Source of the DNA: Streptosporangium canum
GTDB taxonomy: Bacteria; Actinomycetota; Actinomycetes; Streptosporangiales; Streptosporangiaceae
NCBI RefSeq assembly: GCF_900113865.1
Contig: NZ_FOQY01000013.1
Location: 124,001 to 188,000, forward strand
Direction of reading: 5' to 3'
Length of the DNA: 64,000 nt
A program made the position numbers and the translations under genes. Below the pieces are notes generated by a model. The model worked only from the letters and a program-made list of their open reading frames with translations. It searched no databases and was not told the DNA's origin. This document shows positions 56,464 through 64,000 of this stretch, piece by piece. Numbering within the stretch: the stretch's first letter is position 1; every line of letters begins with the position of its first letter.

Positions 56464-57356
56464 CTACTGAGCCGGCTCGGCCCCGTCGGCCGACCCGGCC
56501 TGCCCGCCGCAGAAGACCTCCTTGACGAGCCTCTGCGTCGCCTTCTGGAACGCCGCACCCAGGGACAGCGCGGCGTCGTCCACGTAGTTCAGCGAGGCGG
56601 TCAGGGTCCTACCGCCGTCGGGCGTGCTGTACATCAGCGCCGCGTGGCCCGCCATGCCTCCGTTGTGGGTGATGACGGTGCCGCCGCAGCCCGTGTCCTG
56701 CACGAACACCCCCAGGCCGTAGCCGACCTTGGGATGCGGCGTGCACATCTCGGCCAGCAGCGGCGCCGGCAGCAGCTTGCCGCCCACCAGCGCGGAGATG
56801 AACGTGTGCAGGTCCTGGGTGGTCGAGATCATGTCACCGCCGCTGGAGATCCAGGAGGGGTTCTGGCGGGTGACGTCGACCGTCTTCTGCAGGCCCGCGT
56901 CCTCGTACCGGTAGTAGGCGTGGGCGTGCGGCTCGGGGATCTCGGACTGGACGGTCGGCGCCACGGTGCCCGACAGCCCGAGCGGCCCCAGGATCAGCCG
57001 CTGCATCTCCTCGGCGACCGAGCGGCCGCTGACCTTCTCGATCAGCAGCCTGGCCAGCACGTAGTTGGTGTTGGCATAGCTCCAGTCCGTCCCCGGCTCG
57101 AAGCGCGCCGGCTTGGACAACGCCAGCCGTACCAGATCCTCCGGCAGATAGGTCTTGAACCGGTTGTCCACCCACTCCTGGCCCGCGGTCGTGGCGGGGA
57201 TCCCCGGCGCGAACGTCCCGTCGTCGTAGTACTCGCGACCCACTCGCCCCGCTCATCGTGCACGCGCAGCGTCACCCCGGTGAAGCCGGAGTCGACCATC
57301 TCCTCGATGGCCTTCTGCAGCTCCGGGCGGTCCTGGTCGGTAAGGGTGATGGACAT
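56464..57356 (-). pseudogene. Beta-lactamase-fold serine hydrolase with internal deletion
   Basis: N-terminal part from ATG 57356 (MSITLTDQDRPELQKAIEEM, then VTLRVHDERGEWV) is joined out of frame to GREYYDDGTFAPGIP, after which the rest of a D-alanyl-D-alanine-carboxypeptidase/class C-like hydrolase follows: YANTNY (YxN motif), ISSGGDMISTTQDL, THNGG. The segment that should carry the SxxK catalytic Ser (about 80 residues) is missing. Not catalytically competent. Downstream of the DUF4097 gene, same strand. Confidence 0.75.
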
Positions 57357-57430
57357 GGTGGTGTGCTCCTTTGGGACTGTTACGAAGTTCAACGGAACGG
57401 ACAGGGTCGCCGTGCTGAGGGGTGTCCCTC

Positions 57431-58102
57431 TTACAGGCTGCGGGCGGTGATGTCGCCGTAGGCGGTGGTCGCGTGGATGGTCAGGGCGGCGTCGGCGCCG
57501 TCGGTGTTCTTGAGCGCGTTGTGGATCCGGCCGTAGGAGGTGCCGGCGTCCAGGGAGGCCGAGACTCCGCGGGCGGCGCCGACGGAGATCCCGCCGGACT
57601 CGGTGCGCAGCGTGACCGTGCCGCGCACGGCCTCGGCGATGTGGAGGTCGCCCTTCTGGGTGCTGATCTCCGCGGGGCCGCCCAGGCGGCCGACCGAGAG
57701 GTCGCCGGCGAGGAGGGTGAGGCGGGCGCTCGCGGCCTCGTCGAGCTTGACCGAGCCCTGCGCGCTCTCGAAGGCGACGTCGCCGAGCCGTCCGACGCCC
57801 CGGAGCTCGGCGCTGGCCGCCTTCGCCTCGACGCGGGAGCCGGCGGGCAGCTGGACCGTGACTTCGATGGATCCGGAAGCGCCGAGGATCTGGTTCTTCG
57901 CCTCCGGGGCCTTGATCCGCAGGACTCCGTCGCCGTATGCGACCGTGGTCTGCTCCGCCGCCTTCACGTCGCGGCTCTTGGAGGCGTCCGCGGGCAGGAC
58001 CTCGACCGTGGTGTCGGCCCGGTCGGCGGCGATGAACCGGATGCGGCCGGCGGGGATGTCGAGGAAGGCGGCGATCGGGGCGGGGGTGTCGAACTTCTGC
58101 AT
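57431..58102 (-). CDS. DUF4097 beta-helix (adhesin-like) protein
   Basis: 223 aa, repeating short beta-strands (LRIKAPEAKNQILGASGSIEVTVQLPAG, VAFESAQGSVKLDEAASARL, TLRTESGGISVGAARG), the DUF4097/DUF4098 solenoid. No signal peptide. ATG 58102 with AGGAGAG. Divergent from a GbsR/MarR-type regulator, a recurring pair in actinomycetes. Function unknown. Confidence 0.8.
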   Translation of the reverse strand: MQKFDTPAPIAAFLDIPAGRIRFIAADRADTTVEVLPADASKSRDVKAAEQTTVAYGDGVLRIKAPEAKNQILGASGSIEVTVQLPAGSRVEAKAASAELRGVGRLGDVAFESAQGSVKLDEAASARLTLLAGDLSVGRLGGPAEISTQKGDLHIAEAVRGTVTLRTESGGISVGAARGVSASLDAGTSYGRIHNALKNTDGADAALTIHATTAYGDITARSL

Positions 58103-58146
58103 CGTGCTCTCCTGCGGCCCGTTGTTTCTGATACTGGAAACGCTAC

Positions 58147-58269
58147 GTTGCATTTTGAGATATGGCAACTGATTCGTTGCGTGTAATCGTCATAACCGCA
58201 GGTAGAACTCGATAATTCGTTGCAATGTTTTTGAATTTAATGCAACCGTCACCGCTCTGATCGTTGCAA
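58147..58269. promoter_or_regulatory. GTTGCA operator array and promoter of GbsR-like regulator
   Basis: Three GTTGC-type sites: GTTGC-N13-GCAAC (58147-58169), GTTGCA-N16-TGCAAC (58219-58246) and GTTGCAA (58263-58269). The last overlaps a -35-like TTGCAA (58264-58269) that lies 18 bases from a -10-like TATACT (58288-58293). Suggests autoregulation and control of the divergent DUF4097 gene. Confidence 0.55.
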
Positions 58270-58324
58270 TGGATTGAGAGTGAACGCTATACTGGAGACA
58301 CCACAGACCGCGAAGGAGACCGCG

Positions 58325-59059
58325 ATGCCGGGAGGCAGACTCACCCAGCAGGAACGCCAGCAGATCGCGCTGGGACTGGCCGACAGCCTCGCCTACGCGG
58401 AGATCGCCAGACGCCTCGACCGTCCGACGTCGACGATCACGCGTGAGGTGATGCGCAACGGCGGCCCCACCGCCTACCGCGCAGACCTGGCCCACCGCGC
58501 CACCGAACGCCGCACCCACCGCCGCAGGCGCGCCGCGCCTCGGGACCCCAACACGCCCCCGCAGGCCTACGGACGCGACGCCGAGGCCGTGCGCGAGTAC
58601 GAGGAGGCGTTCGCCACCGTCTTCATGCAATCGGGCCTGCCCAAGATGACGGCCCTGGTGCTGGCCGGCCTCTACACCACCGACGCCGGCAGCCTCACCG
58701 CCTCCGAACTCGCCGGGCGCCTCCAGGTCAGCCCGGCGTCCGTCTCCAAAGCGATCACGTTCCTCGAAAGCCAGGGCCTCATCCGCCGGGAACGCGACGA
58801 ACGCCGCCGCGAGCGCTACGTCGTCGACGACGACGTCCTGTACCAGTCAACGATGGCCAGCGCCCGCGCCACCGCCCACCTCGGCGAGGTCGCCCGGCAG
58901 GGCGTCGGCATCCTCGGCCCCGACACCCCGGCCGCCGCCCGCCTGGAGAACATCGCCCGCTTCGTCGACTTCGTCTCCGAGAGCATCGCCCGCGCCGCGG
59001 ACCAGGCCCGCGAGATCCTCCACACGAAACCCGAAACGACCTCGGACGGCACTGCCTGA
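58325..59059 (+). CDS. GbsR/MarR-type regulator with N-terminal IS30-like helix-turn-helix
   Basis: 244 aa. Residues about 5-50 (LTQQERQQIALGLADSLAYA, EIARRLDRPTSTITREVMRN) look like the Tra8/IS30 transposase HTH; about 95-170 form a MarR/GbsR winged helix (GSLTASELAGRLQVSPASVS, LESQGLIRRERDERRRERY), followed by a helical tail. ATG 58325 with AAGGAG. Two DNA-binding modules in one protein fit the multi-site operator upstream. Confidence 0.82.
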   Translation: MPGGRLTQQERQQIALGLADSLAYAEIARRLDRPTSTITREVMRNGGPTAYRADLAHRATERRTHRRRRAAPRDPNTPPQAYGRDAEAVREYEEAFATVFMQSGLPKMTALVLAGLYTTDAGSLTASELAGRLQVSPASVSKAITFLESQGLIRRERDERRRERYVVDDDVLYQSTMASARATAHLGEVARQGVGILGPDTPAAARLENIARFVDFVSESIARAADQAREILHTKPETTSDGTA

Positions 59060-59206
59060 GCCACGTTCGGATCGCGGGCAGGCGGCCTCGGCGAGCACCG
59101 CCGGGACACCGGCGGGGCAGCGGCGATGCGGATGATGACGTCGGCGGTATCGGAGGTCGTCTGCCCGAGCGGATCCCCGATGGGAGGGGTTCCGGCGCGG
59201 CTGGGC

Positions 59207-59659
59207 TCAGGCGGTTCTCCGAACGTGCGACGCCTCGGCGGAGAGCGGCGTGCCGTCTTGGCCGAGCGGGTGGAGTTCGGGGAGCTCCCGCCCCTGGTCG
59301 TCGACGAGAATGGAGTGCGGCTCGTCCGGGGCGAAGGCGTGGCGCTCGCCCCATTGGCGGAGGGCGACCACGGCCGTGAACAGGTCCTGCCCGGCTCCGG
59401 TGAGCCGGTAGGTGTGTCGTCTGCCGTCGGTGGCGGCGCTCTTGTCGAGGATGCCGTGCTCGACGAGTTTGCGGAGCCGGTCGGTGAGGATGTTGCGGGC
59501 GATCCCCAGCCGCTGATGGAACTCGGTGAAGCTCGTCGCCCCGTCCATCGCGTCGCGGATGATCAGCAGGCTCCACCGGTCGCCTATCAGGTCGACGGTC
59601 CGTGCGACCGGGCAGGCAGGGTCGGTCCAAGCGCTTCCTGCGGCGAGTGTGACGTCCAC
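59207..59659 (-). CDS. HxlR-family transcriptional regulator
   Basis: 150 aa. CPVARTVDLIGDRWSLLIIRD with the N-terminal conserved Cys (about Cys16), then winged helix (TSFTEFHQRLGIARNILTDRL, LVEHGILDK) and YRLTGAGQDL. ATG 59659. Divergent from the MFS gene and the probable repressor of it, responding to an electrophile or drug. Confidence 0.88.
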   Translation of the reverse strand: MDVTLAAGSAWTDPACPVARTVDLIGDRWSLLIIRDAMDGATSFTEFHQRLGIARNILTDRLRKLVEHGILDKSAATDGRRHTYRLTGAGQDLFTAVVALRQWGERHAFAPDEPHSILVDDQGRELPELHPLGQDGTPLSAEASHVRRTA

Positions 59660-59715
59660 CGGCCCCCTCCGTAATGAGTTGCAATCTGAAACCAGTATGC
59701 CCTAACCTCGAATAG

Positions 59716-59730
59716 GTTGCATTTTGCAAC
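59716..59730. promoter_or_regulatory. HxlR/MFS operator
   Basis: Perfect dyad GTTGCATTTTGCAAC just before the MFS ribosome site (GGAGG 59736-59740); another TTGCAA at 59679-59684. Well placed for repression by the divergent HxlR protein. Confidence 0.65.
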
Positions 59731-59745
59731 TTATTGGAGGGTGAT

Positions 59746-61005
59746 ATGTCGTCAGGATTGACCGGGAGGCAGCGGGCCGTGCTCGCGCTGGTGTGCGCGG
59801 TGGCGGTGTCGGCCGTCTACGGCATCCAGCCGGTTCTCGAGGCCGCGGGCGAGGACCTCGGGCTGAGGGAAGGAGCACTGGGGTGGCTGGTCGCCGCCGG
59901 CCAGATCGGCTATCTCGCGGGGCTGGTGCTGCTGGTCCCGCTCGGTGACCTGTTCGACCGCCGCAGACTCATCACGGTGCACTTGCTGCTCACAGCGGTA
60001 GGTGCGGGGGTGGCCGCCGCCGCCCCCAGCGGTGGCATCGCGATCGCGGGCCTGGCCCTGGCCGGACTGTTCGCCGTGGTCGTCCAGATCACGGTGGCCT
60101 ACGTCGCGGCCGTCTCACCGATCGGCGAGCGCGGCCGCAACATCGGAGCGGTCACCTCGGGTGTGGTCGTCGGGATCCTCGGAGTGTGGGTGGTCGCGGG
60201 CACACTGGGCGAGCTGACCGACTGGCGCATGGTCTACCTCGTAATCGCCGGGCTTTGCGCGATGCTCGCGTTCGCCGCCCGATTCACCCTCGAGGCCGAC
60301 ATCCGCCGCCCCCGAGCCCGGTACGGGCAGCTGCTGTCATCGCTGGGCCGTCTGGTCGTCGGCGACCGGCTCTTCCTCAGTCGCGGACTGGTCGCGTTCT
60401 TCCTGTTCGCCTCCTTCGGCACGCTGTGGAGCGGACTGGCGCTCCCGCTCGGCGACGCGCCGTGGCACTTCGGCACTACCGAGATCGGATTGTTCGGACT
60501 CGCCGGTCTCACCGGGGCGCTGGGCGCGGCCCGGGCCGGCCGATGGGCCGACCGGGGCCTGGCGTCCTCGGTCACCGGCTGGTCGCTGGCCCTGCTCACA
60601 GCCTCGTGGCTGCTGATCGCTCAAGCGGGGTCATCGCTGTGGCTGTTGATCGTCGGCGTCATCGTCCTGGACTTCGCCGTGCAAGCCGTTCACGTCAGCA
60701 GCCAGCACCTGCTCACCACCGCCCGCCCCGACCAGAGCAGCAGCGTCATCGGCGCCTACATGGCCTTCTACTCCCTCGGCTCCGCGCTCGGTGCGATCAC
60801 CACCACCTGGGCCTACAGCGCCACGGGATGGTCGGCCGCCAGCCTGCTCGGCGCGGCCTACGCCGCACTCGGACTCCTCGTCGCCGCCTCGACCCGACGT
60901 TTCACCGCCCTACCGCGGGCCCCGTTGCCCGGCTCCTGGGAGGCTCTCGCGAGCGCAAACCGGGAGAGCGCCGTGAACGAGACCTCCGTCAAGGGCGATC
61001 GCTGA
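59746..61005 (+). CDS. MFS transporter
   Basis: 419 aa, about 12 membrane helices, first-loop motif GDLFDRRRLI, and central and C-terminal halves typical of drug:H+ antiporter/YnfM-type permeases. ATG 59746 with GGAGG seven bases upstream. Probably an efflux pump controlled by the divergent HxlR regulator; substrate unknown. Confidence 0.88.
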   Translation: MSSGLTGRQRAVLALVCAVAVSAVYGIQPVLEAAGEDLGLREGALGWLVAAGQIGYLAGLVLLVPLGDLFDRRRLITVHLLLTAVGAGVAAAAPSGGIAIAGLALAGLFAVVVQITVAYVAAVSPIGERGRNIGAVTSGVVVGILGVWVVAGTLGELTDWRMVYLVIAGLCAMLAFAARFTLEADIRRPRARYGQLLSSLGRLVVGDRLFLSRGLVAFFLFASFGTLWSGLALPLGDAPWHFGTTEIGLFGLAGLTGALGAARAGRWADRGLASSVTGWSLALLTASWLLIAQAGSSLWLLIVGVIVLDFAVQAVHVSSQHLLTTARPDQSSSVIGAYMAFYSLGSALGAITTTWAYSATGWSAASLLGAAYAALGLLVAASTRRFTALPRAPLPGSWEALASANRESAVNETSVKGDR

Positions 61006-61223
61006 GAAGCCGCAGTAGTCGGCCACTTTCAGTCGATAGAAGCGACAACGCCACTTGGGTGTGTCGCCTCTCCTCCGTGCTGGGACGGCAACCAGTGACC
61101 GGTCCGTGTTCGGCCGAACGGTGGACTGTCCGGGGCTCGCGCGGGACCGGTACCTGGCCGCGGCACTGGATGATCGACTCCAGGGGATCGTTCAGGCCGG
61201 AGGGGGACGGATAGCATACGCGG

Positions 61224-61739
61224 ATGTCCTCGGTGCATCTGCGTCGTTCGGTCCGCGCGGTCGTGCTCGACGAAGACGACCGCATCCTGCTGTGTCGGCT
61301 CGTCATTCCTCAGCCGACCGGGACGATCGTCGTATGGGCGGCGCCCGGTGGAGGCGTTGAGCGTGACGAAGCCGTCCTTGTCGCCCTACGCCGGGAACTG
61401 CACGAGGAGGTAGGACTCGCCATCGACGCCGACCCACCGCATGTCTGGCACCAAGAGGTCATCGAGCCTGGACACGCGGTGGGCTATGACGGAGTGGTCA
61501 ACGACTACTTCCTTGTCCGCGTCGCATCGTTCCACCCCCGCGGCGCGATGTCCGATGACGAGCTCGCCGCCGAAAACGTCGTCGGCTTCCGCTGGTGGCG
61601 GCTGTCAGACATCGCAGACTACTGCGGTCCCGACGTATTCTCACCGCGCGACCTGGCCACGCCGTTAGCGGAGCTGATCGCCGTCGGGGTTCCGGCCAGA
61701 CCTGTGCCGCTCGGCCTGTTACGACTACTGAACCCTTAG
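61224..61739 (+). CDS. Nudix hydrolase
   Basis: 171 aa. Nudix box GGGVERDEAVLVALRRELHEE followed by VGL, with the RELHEE metal-binding core, preceded by a short N-terminal strand RSVRAVVLDEDDRILLC. No ribosome site near ATG 61224, but a -10-like TAGCAT ends six bases upstream, so the transcript may be leaderless. Cleaves a nucleoside-diphosphate-linked substrate, not identified. Confidence 0.85.
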   Translation: MSSVHLRRSVRAVVLDEDDRILLCRLVIPQPTGTIVVWAAPGGGVERDEAVLVALRRELHEEVGLAIDADPPHVWHQEVIEPGHAVGYDGVVNDYFLVRVASFHPRGAMSDDELAAENVVGFRWWRLSDIADYCGPDVFSPRDLATPLAELIAVGVPARPVPLGLLRLLNP

Positions 61740-61749
61740 AATCGATCAT

Positions 61750-61974
61750 CTAGAGAATGTCGAGCCCGATGCCGCCGATGCCGATCAGGCCCCCCACCCC
61801 GACACCGTGGCCGACCCCGCTGCCCGAGCTCTCGTAGTAGCCACCGCCGTAGTAGCCACCGCCGAACAGGTCACTGAGAGGGTCCGCCGCTGCGTGGGCT
61901 GGGCCGGCAGCTACAGGCGAGGCCAGAACTGCGCCGACGCTGATCAGCGCGGCGACGATCGTGGTGCGGTTCAC
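61750..61974 (-). CDS. Small Gly-rich exported protein
   Basis: 74 aa. Signal peptide 1-28 (MNRTTIVAALISVGAVLASP ... PAHA), then a mature peptide of Gly/Tyr/Ser (FGGGYYGGGYYESSGSGVG, VGGLIGIGGIGLDIL). GTG 61974 with AAGGAGA. Only ten bases from the end of the Nudix gene. Function unknown. Confidence 0.65.
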   Translation of the reverse strand: MNRTTIVAALISVGAVLASPVAAGPAHAAADPLSDLFGGGYYGGGYYESSGSGVGHGVGVGGLIGIGGIGLDIL

Positions 61975-62173
61975 GCGGTTCTCCTTCGAGCAGGGGTGTG
62001 CCGCCTACTGCGGACACCCTCTCCGGTTACTGCACGCCCCATACGACTACCCGGAGTGAGCGAGTCCAAGTTTGCCGACATTCGGGCGTGTCCGCCCGAG
62101 TCGGACAGTGAGAGGGCGTCCAGCCCTGGTGGGGGCGTCGTTATGGCTGCCTGCGGACGATCGTCTTGGGGCG

Positions 62174-62321
62174 CGAGCATGGCGGCATGGATGATGTGGT
62201 CGCGCTGCGCGCCCGCTATGACCGCGTCGAAGGTGCCGTCGTCGATCAGGAACGCGTAGTGGCCGGGCTGGGGCCGGTGGCGGTCGTCGAAGTCGAGGGT
62301 GAGGTCGTCGTTGACGCTGAC
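62174..62321 (-). pseudogene. VOC/glyoxalase-family fragment
   Basis: Translation VSVNDDLTLDFDDRH, PGHYAFLIDDGTFDAVIAGA, RDHIIHAA resembles the middle of VOC-superfamily (glyoxalase/dioxygenase) proteins. The N- and C-terminal parts are absent or out of frame; no start. A remnant. Confidence 0.5.
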
Positions 62322-62506
62322 CGCGCGATGGCAGCGGGCATCCTTGTCGCCGTTCGTCTGCCGGCACATCAACGTTGATCGGCACCTACTCCTTCGCCCA
62401 GCCCGACCTCGGACCCCGCCGGTATCCGCCGGCTCCGCAACCTCGACGAGCCGGACTGACGAGAGGACATCCTGTAGACGGGGTCGGCGTCGTACCCCGA
62501 AGATCG

Positions 62507-63463
<957 letters not shown>

Positions 63464-63497
63464 GATGATGTGCCACCTCAAGGGGACGCAAGCGAAT

Positions 63498-63570
63498 GTA
63501 TCGCAACTTTGAGTTGCGATACACTTATCTTGTCACGCGCCTCGCGAATATCGCAACTTGGAGTTGCAAT
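63498..63570. promoter_or_regulatory. Twin TetR operators between SDR and TetR genes
   Basis: Site 1 (63498-63522): perfect arms GTATCGCAACT and AGTTGCGATAC around TTG. Site 2 (63548-63570): ATATCGCAACT / AGTTGCAAT around TGG. Site 2 contains the GGAG ribosome site of the TetR gene and touches its ATG, so repressor binding would block its own expression. Confidence 0.75.
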
Positions 63571-64000
63571 GTGTTCTGATCAACCTTCCGCCCAGCCGGT
63601 CGGCCGCGGCGCCAAAGTACGCGCCGCCGTCCACGCCGCCACGCTCGCCGAGCTCGTGAACAAGGGCTACGCCGCGTTGAGTGTCGAGCACGTCGCCCAA
63701 CGCGCGGGAGTTCACAAGACGACGGTGTACCGCCGCTGGAAAGATCGAGAGAGCCTGCTCGCCGACGCCCTGGCCGAGCACATGGCGATGGACATCCCCG
63801 TTCCCGACACCGGAGCGATCGAGAGCGACTTGCGGGCATTGGCACGTTCGATCGTCCATACGTTCACCAGCCCGAACGGGCAAGCCCTCCTCGCCGCCAT
63901 GTTCACCGGAGCGGCCCATCTTCCGGAGATCGCCACAGCCCGGCGCCACGTGTTCGATGACCGCCTCGCCAGAGCCGAACCCGTGGTCACGCGCGCCATC
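63569..64000 (+). CDS. TetR-family regulator (partial)
   Basis: 144 codons from ATG 63569 (GGAG five bases upstream) to the end of the window without a stop. TetR HTH: AAVHAATLAELVNKGYAALS, VEHVAQRAGVHKTTVYRRWKDRESLLADAL. C-terminal ligand domain incomplete. Probable repressor of the divergent SDR gene. Confidence 0.88.
   Translation, partial: MCSDQPSAQPVGRGAKVRAAVHAATLAELVNKGYAALSVEHVAQRAGVHKTTVYRRWKDRESLLADALAEHMAMDIPVPDTGAIESDLRALARSIVHTFTSPNGQALLAAMFTGAAHLPEIATARRHVFDDRLARAEPVVTRAI

Noticed and set aside
56231..56470. 79-codon plus-strand frame
   Set aside because: No ribosome site, no recognisable family, and it ends at the convergent pseudogene; support is too weak.

Overview
The window is very GC-rich and its genes look actinobacterial (GGAGG-type ribosome binding sites, ATGA/GTGA stop-start overlaps, GTG starts). 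The best guess is a filamentous actinomycete, probably Streptosporangiales; this is inferred from gene content only.

Bases 1 to about 54,120 form one functional island. It reads like a Mycobacterium DosR/DevR (hypoxia/dormancy) regulon packed together: ten universal stress proteins (nine tandem-domain, one single-domain), an Rv2004c-like kinase, a phosphoribosyltransferase with a broken hydrolase tail (Rv0571c-like), DUF1918 (Rv0569-like), DUF1876 (Rv1738-like), Hsp20, two CBS-BON proteins, a GH65 phosphorylase with its beta-phosphoglucomutase-like partner (Rv2006-like), two PPOX-fold flavin-binding-type proteins and two P-type ATPases. Energy genes are interspersed: a V/A-type ATPase operon (13062 to 5308), an FtsH protease, a PRPP synthetase, a bifunctional FBP aldolase/phosphatase, acetyl-CoA synthetase, a GNAT-acyl-CoA-synthetase protein, a pyruvate-dehydrogenase-type operon ending in an acyl carrier protein, and a group 3b-like [NiFe] hydrogenase operon. 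The logic is fermentative or low-oxygen survival: NAD(P)H disposal as H2, acetate/acetyl-CoA handling, disaccharide phosphorolysis, ATP/ion homeostasis and protein quality control.

The strongest unifying signal is a repeated operator. Many of these genes carry, usually 60 to 70 bases before the start codon, two inverted half-sites of the form GGnCGRAnGTCC and RGGACnTTCGnCC separated by 9 (once 10) bases. Each half resembles a DosR box. No DosR/DosS-like pair is encoded in the window, so the regulator must lie elsewhere.

Inserted in the island at 29.8-33.8 kb are two divergent S1-family secreted proteases that are inverted duplicates, a truncated third copy, and a transposase remnant. From 54.1 kb on the content changes to ordinary accessory genes: a secreted endonuclease/exonuclease/phosphatase-fold protein, a beta-lactamase-fold gene that has lost its SxxK region, a DUF4097 protein with a GbsR-like regulator, an HxlR/MFS pair, a Nudix hydrolase, a Gly-rich exported peptide, a VOC remnant, and an SDR/TetR pair. 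Several loci here share GTTGCA/TTGCAAC dyads. No tRNA, rRNA or CRISPR array was seen.
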